A DNA stretch of 64,000 nucleotides from Acidobacteriota bacterium (GTDB lineage: Bacteria > Acidobacteriota > Blastocatellia > RBC074): assembly GCA_019639255.1 (NCBI GenBank), contig JAHBSF010000016.1, positions 21,317-85,316 on the forward strand, written 5' to 3'. The notes beneath the pieces were generated by a model, which was not told where the DNA came from, did no database searches, and saw only the letters and a program-made list of their open reading frames with translations. Of this stretch, positions 49,797-62,860 are shown piece by piece. The position numbers were made by a program, and so were the translations under genes. Positions within the stretch are counted from its first letter, which is position 1; every line of letters starts with the position of its first letter.

Positions 49797-52700
49797 ATGA
49801 AGGACCGGAAGCTACGCTCACCTCTGCTCGCTGTTCTGATTCTCGTTGCAGCGTTCATAGCCGCGTGGCTGCCTGCCTCGCCGGTCCAATCCGGACGTGC
49901 AGCGCAGGATGGCGTCAGCGGCTACGATACTCCGGTAATGCCGCCGGATGATGAACTCCGCGTCGGCCCGTACTCGAATTACAATAACCCGCATCTGGCC
50001 GGGCCTGAAGATCCGGTCGAAGTCGTCATCGAACTCGAAGAACCGCCCGCGATCGAGGCTTTCAGGCGTGAACGCGGCGTCGAAACCCGGGGTGGGCGAG
50101 CGAATCCGAGGGCGATTGCCGCGGCGCAGGCGCAGATGGCGCGCATCAATCAGGCGCAGCAACGGCTCGTCGCCGCGCTCGCCGCTCCGCGCTTCAATGC
50201 CAGAATCACGGGCCGCGTGCAGCGCGTCTATAACGGCGTTACGGCGCGGGTCGCTTCGGGGCGGCTCTCCGAGGTTCTGGCGCTGCCCGGCGTCAAGGCG
50301 GTTCATTTCCCGGAGTTGATTTATCCGGCGACCGACACCTCTGTGCCCTTCATCGGCGCGCACCGGGCCTGGGATCCCTCGCTTCAGGGAGGCTACAGGG
50401 GCGAAGGCATCACCATCGCCGTGATTGACAGCGGCATTGATTACACGCACGCCAACCTCGGCGGCTCCGGCAATCCGGCTGACTTCAACAGCAACAACCC
50501 GACCATCATCGGCGACAATGCCAACTTTCCCAACATCAAGGTCATCGGCGGCATTGATCTGGTGGGCGACAATTACAACGCGGCTGACCAGAACAATAAC
50601 ATTCCCAATCCCGATCCCGATCCGTGTGATTGCCGCAGCCACGGGCACGGCACTGCTGTGGCCGGCATCGCCGCAGGCATCGGCGTCGCCGAAAACGGTT
50701 CGGCCTATGTCGGCGATTACAATCAGAACACGAATTTTTCGTCGTTCAGAATCGGGCCGGGCGTAGCGCCGAAGGCGAACCTGTTTGCGATACGCGTATT
50801 CGGCTGCAACGCCCGCGGCGCGGCCAGCAACGCCGTAGTGACGCAGGCTATCGAGCGCGCGATGGACCCGAATCAGGACGGTGATTTCTCCGACCGCATA
50901 CAAGTCGTCATCCTGCCGGGCGGCGGCCCGTTCACGACGCTGCCCAACAGTCCCGTGATCGCCGCCATCAACAACGGCGCGGCGGCCAATGTGATTTACG
51001 TAGGCGCGCTGGGCAACGGCGGCGACACGCATTTGGCTGCGGGCGGCCCCGCTCTGGCCGAAGGCGCGCTCGGAGTGGTGGCCAACGCCGACAACGGACT
51101 CTTTACGCAAAACATCCGCGTCAATAGTCCGGGCAACATCGCCGGAATATATACCGGCGCGGTTACTGAATTCGGCTTCCCGCTCAACCTCTCATACACG
51201 CGGACAACGGTACTGGCTGTGCCGAATGATGGCTGCGCGCCGCTGACCAACGGGTCGCAGATCAACGGCGCCATTGCCTTCATTGATAGCGGCGGTTGCA
51301 CACCGACGACGAAGGCGCGCAACGCGCAAGCCGCGGGCGCGGTGGCGGCGATCATCGCCAATAACACCGCCGCGCTCCCCGTCCATGTGCGCGATGACGG
51401 CACGGGTTCGGACATCACCATTCCGAGCTTCCTGATTTCACAAACCGGCGGCGACGCCATCCGGGCGGAACTGAATGCAGGCCAGACGGTAAACATCAGC
51501 CTCACGCCCGGCGACGTCACTTCTCAGGCAGGACTGGGTAACAGCTACGCCTCGTTCAACCCGTATGGCGGCGTCTACTTCAGTTCGCGCGGCCCAACGA
51601 CAACGAACGACGTTCTCAAACCGGACATAGCCGCGCCCGGCGTCAACATCGATTCGGCCAGAGCAGGCAGCGGAAACAACTACTCTTACCTCAGTGGGAC
51701 TTCCATGGCCGCGCCGCCCGTGGCAGGCACGGCCGCGCTGATTCGACAGAAGTATCCCGACTACACGACCCAGCAAATTTACGACATAATTCGCAGCACG
51801 GGCACGGGCGTTTTCTCCGGCGCGAATTCCGCTCAGCCTGAACGCGGGCCGAGCCTGGTGGGCGGCGGTGGAGTCAACGCCGAAGCCGCAATCAAGACTG
51901 TTGCGTCCGTGAACAACAGCCAGACGGACACCGCGACCAACCTGTCTGGCGAAATCATCGAAGCCCTCGGCAACCAGACACAGTCGCGACGAGTCAGGTT
52001 CGCCTGGTACGCCGCTGAGGAGGCGAACTACAACGTCACCTTGAACACCATTGCCGCGATTCCGGGCGTCAACGTGACGATTCCCAATCAGACCGGCACG
52101 GCGCCGCGTAATTCGATTTTCAACATCGAGTATCTGTTGAACGTCAATTCGGCTGCTATGAAGCGCCAATGCCCCTCCTGGGTCAGCGCCACGCAATCCG
52201 GCAACGCGCGCCACTGTTTGCCGGAGGCGCAAGGCAAAATCATCTTCAATCTGGAACATCTCTTTCGCCCGCCGTTCGCCGCCGTCTATTACAACGCGCG
52301 CCCGGCCTCGCAGATGGGCACGCAGCAAACCTCGATCAACCTCACCGAGACGACCGGCCTGTTCACGCTCAACCTGACCGGGCAGGGCGTGAACAACGGC
52401 CCCACGCTGCCGGCCGATTGGCGGTCGTTCCTCTCGCCTTTCGAGCTGCAGTGTATTGATCCGAATGACGCGCTGACGCCGCCCGAACTCGATTATTTTG
52501 ATTTGCAAGACGTAGGCATACGCAAAGTCGGAGATCGCCTCATCTTCGGCGTCTCAACCTACGGCGATTGGCGATCGCACAATGAGATCAGGTTCAACGT
52601 CTTCTTTGACATCGACCGCGATGGCAGGGACGATTTCCATCTATTCAACACTTCGATCCCGAACGCGCAGGGCGCGCCGAGCGACGTGCCCGTCACGCGC

Positions 52701-54536
52701 CTGTTCAACATCAACACCCAGACTTTCGTGCCCCAGACATTTTTCCTGAACTCCTTCTCGCCGGCGACGCTGGATTCCGCTCTCTACTACACCAACGTCG
52801 CCGCACTGCCGGTTGCGGAGTCGCTGCTGGATCTGAACGGCCCATTCAACTACACGGTCAAGACCAGCTTCGGCAATTTGGTGATCGACGAAAGCGCAGT
52901 GCTCACCTACGACGCGGCGAATCCGGGGCTGGATTTCGGTACAAGCACGATGTTCAACGATGTGCCCGGCGGAACGATCCAAACTTCATACAACCTCAGC
53001 AACTTTCTCGCGTCGAATTCCGAAGGCGCGTTGTTCCTTCATCACTTCAACACGCGAGGCAATCGCGCGCAGGTTCTGCCGTCCAACCTGGGACTTGAAG
53101 GCGATGTTGACGGCGACGGCGATATCACATACGACGATGTCCTGCTAGCTGCGGGCATTGTGATCGCGGCCGAGCCGCTCAACCTGGGGAGTCAATTCCA
53201 GCGGTTTGATACCGCGCCGCGCATCAATAAAGGCGATGGCGCCGGCAGGGTGACCGATGTAGTGCAGACCTGGCGCTACGTCGACGACCTCGACCCTCCG
53301 ACCTCGGCTGGCGGCCCGATTCAACCGGCTTCGTCGCCGTCGCAATCGGTCCCGCAGCGGCAAAGCGTCAACTTCACATCGGGTTCAGGTCAGGCGCGCA
53401 CGCTGCGCGCCGTATCCGCAGGTTTTATCGCAGGACAAACCAACACGCTCGATATAGAAATCGACGCCCTCGGCGGAGAAAACGGCTTCGGCTTCAGTCT
53501 GGAATTCGACCCCGGAGTGCTTTCGTTCGTCGGAGCCGAACCGGGTGATGCCGCTCCGAGCCAATCGCTGCAGGCAGTCAACCCGCTGCAAACCGCCGTA
53601 GGGCGGTTGGGTCTTGCGCTGGTGCTGCCTCCGGGTCAGGGACTTGAAGCGGGTACGCGCCGCATCGCGCGCGTAAACTTCAACGTGCTGGATGCAGCTT
53701 CCGCAGCGACGACCCAGATTGCTTTCGGGGATGCTCCTGCGCTGCGCGAAGTCGCAAGCGTGAACGCAGATGAAGTACCGACCAGCTACACGGGCGCGCA
53801 GGTATCGATCATACGCACGGCGGCGCACGTATCGGCGGCGAGCTTCAGCGGCGCCGCGCTCGCCGGCGAATCCATCATCGCGGCATTCGGTACGATGCTC
53901 GCCACCGCTACCGAAGCGGCGACAACCCTGCCGCTGCCCACGAATCTTGCAGGAACCACGGTCAGCATCAGAGACAGCGCGGGCGCCGATCATCCGGCGC
54001 TTCTTTTCTTCGTATCTGCGGGACAGATCAATTACGCACTGCCCGTGGGCGTGGCGCTCGGTCCGGCTACGATCACGATTACGAGCGGCAGCGGCGCAGT
54101 CTCGGTGGGCGATGTGATGATCGAAACGGTCGCGCCCGGTCTTTTTGCGGCAAACGCTACGGGGGATGGCGTAGCCGCAGCGCAGGTGCTGAGGGTTACA
54201 GCAGACGGGGCGCAGATTTTTGAACCCACTGCCGTATTCGACGCCGGAGCGGGGCGGTTTATTGCAGCGCCGATAGACCTGGGGCCCGAAGGAGAACAGG
54301 TGTTTCTGGTGCTGTTCGGCACGGGCGTCAGATTCCGCAGCGATCTTGCGGCCGTGCAGTTGAGCGTGGGGGGTACGAATCTGGAAGCGCTTTATGCGGG
54401 ACCGCAGGGAGTATTCGTCGGGCTGGATCAGATAAATGCGCTGTTGCCGCGAAGTCTGGCGGGGAGAGGGGCGGTGCAGATCGCTGTTGCAGCAGACGGC
54501 AGGCAGGCGAATATCGTCGAAATCAGCATTCGTTGA
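49797..54536 (+). CDS. Giant multidomain subtilase B (S8, PA domain, dockerin/cohesin-like, TIGR03437)
   Basis: The 1579-residue secreted paralogue of subtilase A starts at ATG 49797 after AAGGAG. The catalytic triad is visible at Asp211 (VIDSGID), His284 (GHGTAVAG) and Ser636 ([12 protein letters not shown]). The usual His-Val after Ala-Pro reads Pro-Val, which is not the catalytic His. The oxyanion Asn lies in [13 protein letters not shown] domain, beta-sandwich modules, a dockerin-like [18 protein letters not shown] stretch, a cohesin-like domain and a TIGR03437 domain follow. Its first 1150 residues diverge from A while the last 400 are nearly identical. Confidence 0.93.
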   Translation: MKDRKLRSPLLAVLILVAAFIAAWLPASPVQSGRAAQDGVSGYDTPVMPPDDELRVGPYSNYNNPHLAGPEDPVEVVIELEEPPAIEAFRRERGVETRGGRANPRAIAAAQAQMARINQAQQRLVAALAAPRFNARITGRVQRVYNGVTARVASGRLSEVLALPGVKAVHFPELIYPATDTSVPFIGAHRAWDPSLQGGYRGEGITIAVIDSGIDYTHANLGGSGNPADFNSNNPTIIGDNANFPNIKVIGGIDLVGDNYNAADQNNNIPNPDPDPCDCRSHGHGTAVAGIAAGIGVAENGSAYVGDYNQNTNFSSFRIGPGVAPKANLFAIRVFGCNARGAASNAVVTQAIERAMDPNQDGDFSDRIQVVILPGGGPFTTLPNSPVIAAINNGAAANVIYVGALGNGGDTHLAAGGPALAEGALGVVANADNGLFTQNIRVNSPGNIAGIYTGAVTEFGFPLNLSYTRTTVLAVPNDGCAPLTNGSQINGAIAFIDSGGCTPTTKARNAQAAGAVAAIIANNTAALPVHVRDDGTGSDITIPSFLISQTGGDAIRAELNAGQTVNISLTPGDVTSQAGLGNSYASFNPYGGVYFSSRGPTTTNDVLKPDIAAPGVNIDSARAGSGNNYSYLSGTSMAAPPVAGTAALIRQKYPDYTTQQIYDIIRSTGTGVFSGANSAQPERGPSLVGGGGVNAEAAIKTVASVNNSQTDTATNLSGEIIEALGNQTQSRRVRFAWYAAEEANYNVTLNTIAAIPGVNVTIPNQTGTAPRNSIFNIEYLLNVNSAAMKRQCPSWVSATQSGNARHCLPEAQGKIIFNLEHLFRPPFAAVYYNARPASQMGTQQTSINLTETTGLFTLNLTGQGVNNGPTLPADWRSFLSPFELQCIDPNDALTPPELDYFDLQDVGIRKVGDRLIFGVSTYGDWRSHNEIRFNVFFDIDRDGRDDFHLFNTSIPNAQGAPSDVPVTRLFNINTQTFVPQTFFLNSFSPATLDSALYYTNVAALPVAESLLDLNGPFNYTVKTSFGNLVIDESAVLTYDAANPGLDFGTSTMFNDVPGGTIQTSYNLSNFLASNSEGALFLHHFNTRGNRAQVLPSNLGLEGDVDGDGDITYDDVLLAAGIVIAAEPLNLGSQFQRFDTAPRINKGDGAGRVTDVVQTWRYVDDLDPPTSAGGPIQPASSPSQSVPQRQSVNFTSGSGQARTLRAVSAGFIAGQTNTLDIEIDALGGENGFGFSLEFDPGVLSFVGAEPGDAAPSQSLQAVNPLQTAVGRLGLALVLPPGQGLEAGTRRIARVNFNVLDAASAATTQIAFGDAPALREVASVNADEVPTSYTGAQVSIIRTAAHVSAASFSGAALAGESIIAAFGTMLATATEAATTLPLPTNLAGTTVSIRDSAGADHPALLFFVSAGQINYALPVGVALGPATITITSGSGAVSVGDVMIETVAPGLFAANATGDGVAAAQVLRVTADGAQIFEPTAVFDAGAGRFIAAPIDLGPEGEQVFLVLFGTGVRFRSDLAAVQLSVGGTNLEALYAGPQGVFVGLDQINALLPRSLAGRGAVQIAVAADGRQANIVEISIR

Positions 54537-54624
54537 TTTGAATAACATCGATTCCCGGTTAAGGAGAGAAGAGAGATAACGGAACAAACGAAATAAGACG
54601 GAACATACGGAAATAGACGAAAAC
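53325..54624 (+). repeat. Near-identical 1.3-kb segment shared with 45490-46790 (copy 2)
   Basis: Second copy of the shared 3' segment of the giant subtilases. Identity continues past the stop codon (AATAACATCGATTCCCGG in both) into the palindrome, so it is a DNA-level event and not only protein similarity. Confidence 0.9.
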
Positions 54625-54667
54625 TACGGAAATCGTCAAACTTTCCGTTTGTTCCGTTATCTCTCTT
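54568..54667. repeat. Family A palindrome after subtilase B, with a shortened right arm
   Basis: The left arm matches the copy at 46734. The right arm lacks 19 nt, the unit between two TGTTCCG repeats, leaving TTTCCGTTTGTTCCGTTATC. The arms therefore pair unequally. Confidence 0.85.
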
Positions 54668-54702
54668 CCCTCCTTAAATCAGGAATCGCTGAGAAGAAAA
54701 GA

Positions 54703-54777
54703 AGAGAACACGGAACACACGGAATTCACGGAAAGAACCGAAACTTTTCCGTGAATTCCGTGTGTTTCGTGTTCTCT
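54703..54777. repeat. Family B palindrome with 32-nt arms
   Basis: Left arm 54703-54734 (AGAGAACACGGAACACACGG outer part) and right arm 54746-54777 pair with one C/T difference. It follows the previous palindrome by 35 bp, forming a tandem pair of two families before the Gfo/Idh gene. Confidence 0.92.
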
Positions 54778-54843
54778 GTTGGTAAGATCGGGCGCAAACG
54801 TTCCTTTGATTCTGGATTGATTTTGGATTGATGAGGTGAAGAG

Positions 54844-56103
54844 ATGGGCATCGATAACAATGATCGGCGCAAATTCTTGTCGTCTACGGCGCGCGGCGCA
54901 GTGGGTGCGGGTCTGATGCTGACCGCCTCGGGTTGGAACAGGGTGCTCGGCGCAAACGACCGCGTCCGGGTCGGCATCATCGGCCCCGGCGCGCGCGGGC
55001 AGGAATTGATCAAAGACGTCATGCGCGCCCCGAACGCCGAAATGATCGCCGCCGCCGATGTCTATTCGCGCCGTCGCGACGAGGCCAAAAACCTTGCGCC
55101 CGATGTAAAGCTTTTCTCCGATCATCGACGATTGCTGGATCTGAAGGACGTCGATGCAGTGCTTGTAGCGTCTCCTCTGCACTGCCACGCGCGCCACTTC
55201 CTGGATACTCTCGCGGCGGGCAAGGATCTTTACGCCGAAAAAACCATGACCTGGTCGATCGAGGAGGCCGACGCCTGCCTCCAAGCCGCGAAACGTTCAA
55301 ATCGCGTCGTTACGATTGGGCTTCAGCACCAGAGTTCGGGCGAACTCATCGATGCGAAACAGTGGATAAAAGATGGACTCGTCGGCAAGATCACGCACAT
55401 CGAGACCTGGATGAGCCGCAACACGCCGCGCGGCAGGGGGCAATGGGTGCGACCGTTACCGCAGGATTGCACGCCGGACAACGTCGATTGGGACGCTTTT
55501 CTGAGCGGTCGCCCGAAACGGACTTTTGACGCTAACCGGTTCATCAACTGGCGTCTGTTCTGGGATTATTCCGGCGGCAATGTTACGGAAAACATGGTGC
55601 ATCAGATCGCGTGGACTATGCGCGTGCTGGATCTGCCCGTACCCACTGCGGCGTATATGTCGGGCGGCGTTTTTTCGGAAAAGGACGGACGCGAAGTGCC
55701 GGATACGATCGCCGTAACGCTCGATTTTCCGGACGATCTGGTGCTGACCTGGCAATCGACCTTCAGCAACAGCCGCTACGGCATCGGCGACCGCATACTC
55801 GGCTCGCACGGCACGATCGAACGACTGGCCGGATCGACCGATATGGTCACTGGCAGGTCGCTGACGGGGTTGCGCTACTATCCGGAAAAAGTGAATCGCG
55901 CCGAAGCGGCGATGCTCGAAGGGCAGAGCAAGGGCGCCAATCACATGGCCGATTTCATCGAGTGCGTGCGGTCGCGCAGGGAGCCGAACGCGCCCGTAGA
56001 GATCGGTTACCGTTCTGCCGTCGCCGCGCATATGGCCAACATTTCGTACAGACAAAAACAGCGCGTCACTTTTGAAGAGGCGAAACAGTCGGCGCGGATC
56101 TGA
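54844..56103 (+). CDS. Gfo/Idh/MocA-family oxidoreductase with Tat signal
   Basis: The 419-residue protein begins with a twin-arginine signal (NDRRKFLSSTARGAVGAG), so it is probably exported folded with its cofactor. The nucleotide fold starts RVRVGIIGPGARGQELI, with the substrate segment AEKTMTWSIEEADACLQAAK (Lys), then GLQHQSSGELIDAKQW and ENMVHQIAWTMRVLD. Such enzymes oxidise or rearrange sugars and inositols using NAD(P). It sits 5 bp before the VWA gene on the same strand and follows a tandem pair of palindromes. Confidence 0.9.
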   Translation: MGIDNNDRRKFLSSTARGAVGAGLMLTASGWNRVLGANDRVRVGIIGPGARGQELIKDVMRAPNAEMIAAADVYSRRRDEAKNLAPDVKLFSDHRRLLDLKDVDAVLVASPLHCHARHFLDTLAAGKDLYAEKTMTWSIEEADACLQAAKRSNRVVTIGLQHQSSGELIDAKQWIKDGLVGKITHIETWMSRNTPRGRGQWVRPLPQDCTPDNVDWDAFLSGRPKRTFDANRFINWRLFWDYSGGNVTENMVHQIAWTMRVLDLPVPTAAYMSGGVFSEKDGREVPDTIAVTLDFPDDLVLTWQSTFSNSRYGIGDRILGSHGTIERLAGSTDMVTGRSLTGLRYYPEKVNRAEAAMLEGQSKGANHMADFIECVRSRREPNAPVEIGYRSAVAAHMANISYRQKQRVTFEEAKQSARI

Positions 56104-56108
56104 ATCGT

Positions 56109-57383
56109 ATGAGGCGGCAGTTGAAGGCAAAGGCGGGAAAAACTGCGGAAGACGCGGAAAGAGGGCGGAATTCGCGGAAAAGCCTGCTGATGGCCGTCGT
56201 GCTGGCGTTGATTGTCGGCATCGGCGTCGGCGCGTCAGGACAGGAGCGACCAAAACCCGAGGATTTCGGTTCGAGCCTCAAGCGCCTCAAATGGGACGAC
56301 AGGAAAAAACAGGCCGTCGATCGCGATCAGAAGAAATCCGAACAGAAGCAGCAGGGTGAAAGGTCCGATGCCCAAGCCGAGGATGATGTGGTGCGCATCG
56401 AAACGGATCTCGCCGTAGTCGAAGCTCTCGTGCTCGATCCGAAGGGGCGCTACGTCAGGGGGCTCAGCAGCGAAGACTTCGTAATCACCGAAGACGGAAA
56501 GCCGCAGCAGGCCGCCACCTTCGCGCTCGGCGACGGCGCCGTTCTGCCGCGCTCGATCGTCCTGATCATCGATTACAGCGGCAGCCAGTTTCCATTCCTC
56601 AACAACAGCCTCGACGCTGCGCGCATCCTTGCAGATCGTCTTCGCCCCACGGATCGTATGGCGATCGTCACCGACGATATAGAACTGCTCACTGCATTCA
56701 CCTCAAACAAGGACGAACTGAAACGCGGGCTGGAAACCATACGCAGGCGCGCCGCCTCGCAAAAATTGGGGCGCAGCCGTCAGTACAGCGCGCTGTTTGC
56801 GGTCCTGCGCGAACTGATCGAGGAAGAAGAACGCCCGATCATCATCTTTCAGACCGACGGGGATGAACTCGACTGGCTGCGCTCTACGGTGGGGGATCCG
56901 GGGCCGCGCGGCCTCGAGTACGGTATGGGCGATATTCTCGCCGCGCTCGAAAGGTCGCGCGCAACCGTGTATTCGGTCATTCCGGGCGTCCGCCTTATGG
57001 GATTGTCGGTCGAGGAGCGCAACGAGCGGCTGCGGGAATTCAGCACCCGGAGCGCGCCGAACGCGATGGGGGTTGCCCCGCAGATGCGCGGAATGCCGGA
57101 CGGATTTTATCTGCGCCTCGGCGAGATGCGCGCGCGCCAGCAAACGGCGCTTGCGGCGCTGTCGAAGCTGACGGGGGGATGGGCCGAGTTTCTCGAACAC
57201 CCGGATCAGGCGGTCTCGATCTATTCGCGCATCTTCTCGGGCATTCACTTCAGCTACGTTATTGGACTTTACCCGCTCGACGAGGCGCGCGACGGCCGGC
57301 GCCGCAAAATCCAAATCAGGATCCGCAATCATCCGGAATACGTCGTCTGGGGCCGCAAATCCTATATCCTACCCACAAGATAA
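56109..57383 (+). CDS. VWFA-related protein (TIGR03436-type, acidobacterial)
   Basis: The 424-residue protein has a hydrophobic export segment (about residues 26-44), a charged linker and a von Willebrand A-like domain. SIVLIIDYSGSQFPFLNNSL supplies an atypical metal site (DYSGS rather than DxSxS), followed by TDRMAIVTDDIELLTAFTSN and PIIIFQTDGDELDWL. This fits the VWFA-related family of unknown function found in Acidobacteria. Residues 8-26 are encoded by a family B half-repeat, so the true start may be ATG 56190. It lies 5 bp after the oxidoreductase. Confidence 0.85.
   Translation: MRRQLKAKAGKTAEDAERGRNSRKSLLMAVVLALIVGIGVGASGQERPKPEDFGSSLKRLKWDDRKKQAVDRDQKKSEQKQQGERSDAQAEDDVVRIETDLAVVEALVLDPKGRYVRGLSSEDFVITEDGKPQQAATFALGDGAVLPRSIVLIIDYSGSQFPFLNNSLDAARILADRLRPTDRMAIVTDDIELLTAFTSNKDELKRGLETIRRRAASQKLGRSRQYSALFAVLRELIEEEERPIIIFQTDGDELDWLRSTVGDPGPRGLEYGMGDILAALERSRATVYSVIPGVRLMGLSVEERNERLREFSTRSAPNAMGVAPQMRGMPDGFYLRLGEMRARQQTALAALSKLTGGWAEFLEHPDQAVSIYSRIFSGIHFSYVIGLYPLDEARDGRRRKIQIRIRNHPEYVVWGRKSYILPTR
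56138..56182 (+). repeat. Family B half-repeat in the VWFA-related gene N-terminus
   Basis: The purine arm AACTGCGGAAGACGCGGAAAG and then GCGGAATTCGCGGAAAAG lies in frame and encodes part of residues 8-26. No partner arm is present. Confidence 0.75.
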
Positions 57384-57490
57384 GAAGAGATAACGGAACA
57401 AACGAAATAAACGAAACAAACGGAAAGAAGGCAACAGCAATGCTTCTTTCCGTTTGTTTCGTGAATTTTTGTTTGTTCCGTTATCTCTTC
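57384..57490. repeat. Family A palindrome with about 47-nt arms, convergent boundary
   Basis: The left arm starts GAAGAGATAACGGAACAAAC and the right arm ends TTGTTCCGTTATCTCTTC. It fills the gap between the VWA stop (57383) and the penicillin acylase stop (57493), leaving almost no other sequence. Confidence 0.92.
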
Positions 57491-57492
57491 TT

Positions 57493-59721
57493 CTACCTCT
57501 TCTTCTCCCCGGGACGATACGATGTCGAGAGGTTCGCCTTGATTTCTTTCAGCGTAAACCACGCGGGTTTGAACCGTCCCTTGGCATACAATTCAGCCTG
57601 ATCGAAGTAATGCTTCGATGCCGGATCGGCGCTTTGCCCGAATTGCAGCACGGAACGCGCCTCGACCTGCGGGCCGAATTCCACCACGCTGACGAAAGAG
57701 TGGCCGGCGATGCCGTAGCGGCGCTTCTGCCCCGCAGCTTCCGGCGAGTAGAAGTTAAACACGATTCCGATGGGATCGCCCGGCCCTCCGGCTACGGGCA
57801 GGCTCGGCCGCGAGTCGCTGAAGGGTTCGAGCTGTCCGCTTGTGTGCACGCGCTGTATGCGGTTGATTTCGCCCCACGCCACGCGCCACGTGCCCCACTT
57901 CTTCGCAAGATCCGCCGCTACTGCTTCGAGCAGCGTTACCTGCGGATAGGGGTTGTTTGCAGACATCATCGTGGGCCGCGTCTTCGTATAAAACCAGAGC
58001 GTGAAAACCGTCATCGGCACGGAGTCCACGGTGCTGACGCCGTTCCATTTCTTCAGTTCGTCGATTATTTCGGCCGATTTTGCGGCGCGCGCAGCATCGG
58101 CGGCTTTGAGTTTTTCCCATTCCGAGACGAGCAAAGGTATTTGGGTTTCGGCTTCGATTACGGTGGCGTCGAAACCGGCGCGCGCCCATTCATCGAAGGT
58201 GAATTTTTCCTTCTGCGACAGTATCCGCCGCGATATTCGCGAACGCGCGTTGTCTCTTTCGCCGACCATGTATGCGGGGTGTTTAGTCGGATCGGGATTG
58301 CCGCGCCCTTCATCGGTTGCCAGAAACGGCGTTGCATTGCAGTTCTGCAGATAACCCGAGGGCGGGTTGAGGCTCTGCGGCAGTTCCTCCATCGGGTGAT
58401 AACCCTGCCATTCGGTTCCGGGATCGCTGCCGTCTACGGGTTTGGACCAGTCGTATTTCGTCGCGCGCCGCGGCACGGCGCCGTTGTACAGGTACCATAT
58501 GTTGCCGTCGCGGTCGGCGTACATCGTATTGAACATCGGCACCGATGTGCGCGCCATCGCCTTTTTGAATTCCTCGAGGTTGCGCGCCCGGCCCATCTCG
58601 TAGCGCTGTTCGAGCACGCCGTAATCCTCGAACTTCGCCATTCTCACCGTCAGCGGTTTGCCGCTTCTGACGGCTACCACGGGTCCGTGATGCGTCTTGC
58701 GGAACTTGAACCGCCGATTCTGAAGACCACCTTCGGTTTTGATTGCTATCGTATCGGTCCATTCGGTAGCAGTTCGATGCGATGCGCCGTAGCGATAGTT
58801 GAGCGGGTTCACGGGATCGTCGAATTTTTCTTCCCACACGTCGATGATGTCCGGGTTGTTTACCGTATGGCTCCAGCCCAGATGTTCGTTGTGACCGATG
58901 GTAGGGAAGGGGGAGCCGGGAAATGTTGCGCCCGAAAGGTTCCATCCCTCGTTGGAGTGAAGGTGTCCCTCGATCCACTGGCCCGGCCCGAAAAACGGCT
59001 GATGCGGATTGATAAACAGCATCGCGCGTGCGCTGGCGCTTTTCTGAGGAGTGATCGCCCACGTATTCGAACCGATGATCTCGTCGCCCATCTCGGCTTC
59101 GGCTACCTGTTCGTCAATCTGCGGCAGCGCCATAGTCACGCCTGCGGCCTTGACTTCCTGCACGGCCGAGCGGATTTCGTTGTCGCGGATGCCTGCGCGG
59201 CGGTAGATGAAGAGTTGATACTGCGCAAACCGGCCGAAAGCGAGCAGGTGCCACGGCTCGAACTTCGTGATCAACCGGGGTTTTGTCTGCGGGTTTTTGG
59301 CCAGATAGTAATTCAGTCCGTCGGCCGTCGCCTGACAGATCTCCTTCATCTTCGGCGAAATTTTCGGATATTCCGATTGCGAGAGCCTTACGATTTCAAG
59401 CGCGCGGTTGGTCAGATCGGCGTCGAGGGATTTTTCGCCGTAGACTTCGGAGGCGCGGCCCAAGGCCTGAATGTAGCTGTCCTCGATCTGCCAGAAGTTA
59501 TCCTCGGCCTGAGCGTACATAAAACCGAAGATGACGCTTGCGTCCGTGGGGCCGTAGACGTGCGGGACGCCGTAAGCGTCGCGGTATATCGTCACGCTGC
59601 GCGCAATGCGTTCGAGCCGCGCGTCGTTGGCTTCGACGACCGGTACAAGATACGCAGGCAGCGCCAGGGCTGCAAGCAGCAGTGCGGGAAGCAGGCGGTG
59701 GAGCAGACGGGCTTTGTTCAT
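57493..59721 (-). CDS. Penicillin acylase family protein (Ntn hydrolase)
   Basis: The 742-residue exported protein has a signal peptide (about residues 1-30), an alpha chain, a spacer and a beta chain that should start at the autocatalytic Ser218 in [12 protein letters not shown]. Other family marks are [32 protein letters not shown] and the Asn in [10 protein letters not shown]. Family members hydrolyse amides such as acyl-homoserine lactones or beta-lactams, and the substrate cannot be inferred here. An AAGGAG ribosome site precedes ATG 59721, next to a family C palindrome. Confidence 0.93.
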   Translation of the reverse strand: MNKARLLHRLLPALLLAALALPAYLVPVVEANDARLERIARSVTIYRDAYGVPHVYGPTDASVIFGFMYAQAEDNFWQIEDSYIQALGRASEVYGEKSLDADLTNRALEIVRLSQSEYPKISPKMKEICQATADGLNYYLAKNPQTKPRLITKFEPWHLLAFGRFAQYQLFIYRRAGIRDNEIRSAVQEVKAAGVTMALPQIDEQVAEAEMGDEIIGSNTWAITPQKSASARAMLFINPHQPFFGPGQWIEGHLHSNEGWNLSGATFPGSPFPTIGHNEHLGWSHTVNNPDIIDVWEEKFDDPVNPLNYRYGASHRTATEWTDTIAIKTEGGLQNRRFKFRKTHHGPVVAVRSGKPLTVRMAKFEDYGVLEQRYEMGRARNLEEFKKAMARTSVPMFNTMYADRDGNIWYLYNGAVPRRATKYDWSKPVDGSDPGTEWQGYHPMEELPQSLNPPSGYLQNCNATPFLATDEGRGNPDPTKHPAYMVGERDNARSRISRRILSQKEKFTFDEWARAGFDATVIEAETQIPLLVSEWEKLKAADAARAAKSAEIIDELKKWNGVSTVDSVPMTVFTLWFYTKTRPTMMSANNPYPQVTLLEAVAADLAKKWGTWRVAWGEINRIQRVHTSGQLEPFSDSRPSLPVAGGPGDPIGIVFNFYSPEAAGQKRRYGIAGHSFVSVVEFGPQVEARSVLQFGQSADPASKHYFDQAELYAKGRFKPAWFTLKEIKANLSTSYRPGEKKR

Positions 59722-59733
59722 CTTCGTCTCCTT

Positions 59734-59880
59734 GGGAGGAGAACAGAGTGCTGAGTGCTGAGTGCTGAGTGCAAACAGGAAATCAGGAACTTTAATTACA
59801 GATGCTTTGAATTAAAGTTCTTCAGTTCCAAATTGCACTCAGCACTCAGCACTCAGCACTCAGCACTCTGTTCTCCTCCC
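59734..59880. repeat. Family C palindrome with GTGCTGAGTG units
   Basis: The left arm (GGGAGGAGAACAGAGTGCTG, then tandem AGTGCTG units) pairs with the right arm (CAGCACTCAGCACTCAGCAC then TCTGTTCTCCTCCC). The right arm has one extra 7-nt unit. The inner part shares AGGAAATCAGGAAC and GTTCTTCAGTTCC with the composite repeat at 29542. Confidence 0.9.
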
Positions 59881-59892
59881 TCGCATTCAGCG

Positions 59893-60864
59893 CTATTCAT
59901 CCAGTCGCCCGATCCTTCCGTTCCACGGCGGAATGACTATGGAGGCATTGCCGTGGGCGAAGGTCTGGCAGGCGAGTCGAATCGGCGAATCGGGTGTGCC
60001 GGTAAAACCGGCGTAGCCGAATTCCTTCATCTTGCGCACTTCGCGCGTCGTCGGCGGGTCGAGCTTGCTCGTCTCCGACAGTATGCCGACCCAGCAGGTG
60101 CCGCACGCCGAAGTCCGGCACTCTACGGGGATCGGTCCCTCGATGCAGCGCTCGTCCTGCGAACGGTAATCGCGTTTGTCGTTGGCCGCCGCGGTGCACA
60201 GATCCTGCGCGTTGACGATCCTGAACGATGCATCGGATTCGTATTCGCGAAAGGTTACGGTGTAGACCTGATCCACGCTGCGCAGAAAACCGAACAGGCC
60301 CTGAGAGTCGTCGCGGGCGCGTTCGGCGATGATCTGCGACGGGGATTTCCTCCATTTTGCCGTGTAATCGCGCGCTTCGGCCGGGCGGGAGAAGATTTCC
60401 GCTCCGGCCTGCTGGAAGGTCATAAAGGCAACGGCAGTGATTGCCGTTACGAGTTCGGTTTCGGTTTTGAGCGTTTCTGCGGCGCGGCGCGCAGCTTCGC
60501 GCAGATGATCTTCCAGCGGGCGGTCGTCCGGCGCAGCGTCGCGCAGGTATTTATTGACTTCGAGCTTTACTCCCGGCCAGAAGCGATGGCCGTAAAGAAA
60601 GCGGTGCGAAGAGTCGACCTGATCGGCCAGACGGTAGCGCCCGCGCAGCGCCAGATCGATTTCCGTGCGCGCAGGGTCATCGGCGCCAACAACGGCGCGA
60701 TGCAGTTTCAGCGGGAAAAAGGAAAACCATATGCGCACGGCGCGCTGGTCTACGGGATGAATCGCCGGCATCAAACGGTCGAGGGCTGCGGCCCACGCCG
60801 CATCGTCTTGCCGGTCGAGACAGGTTTTGAACAGACTCTCGTTGGTCGCCATTACGGGTTTCAT
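59893..60864 (-). CDS. Protein with C-terminal 2Fe-2S ferredoxin-like domain
   Basis: The protein is about 323 residues from ATG 60864 (TTG 60879 or ATG 60852 are alternatives). The C-terminal 100 residues hold a plant-type 2Fe-2S motif: Cys-x4-Cys-x2-Cys in VECRTSACGTCWVGIL and a distant Cys in IRLACQTFAHG. The N-terminal 200 residues are helical (YRLADQVDSSHRFLYGHRFW) with no recognised domain. A redox-carrier or sensor role is possible. It is monocistronic on the minus strand. Confidence 0.75.
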   Translation of the reverse strand: MKPVMATNESLFKTCLDRQDDAAWAAALDRLMPAIHPVDQRAVRIWFSFFPLKLHRAVVGADDPARTEIDLALRGRYRLADQVDSSHRFLYGHRFWPGVKLEVNKYLRDAAPDDRPLEDHLREAARRAAETLKTETELVTAITAVAFMTFQQAGAEIFSRPAEARDYTAKWRKSPSQIIAERARDDSQGLFGFLRSVDQVYTVTFREYESDASFRIVNAQDLCTAAANDKRDYRSQDERCIEGPIPVECRTSACGTCWVGILSETSKLDPPTTREVRKMKEFGYAGFTGTPDSPIRLACQTFAHGNASIVIPPWNGRIGRLDE

Positions 60865-61037
60865 GATCCTCGTCAGCAATGCGCTGAAAAAATGATGTAA
60901 CAGGAAGTCCAGAAAGATAACCGCTCGGCGTGCGCTTGGGCAAGGGCGCGCGCCGGGTGCGAAGTTTGAAAATCGCGGCTTGGCGGGGTATGCTGCTTTT
61001 CTGCTGCAAGGCGGTATGAACGGCGGTAATACGGTAT

Positions 61038-62834
<1,797 letters not shown>

Positions 62835-62860
62835 AGTCAACGATTGACGATGACTGAGGA

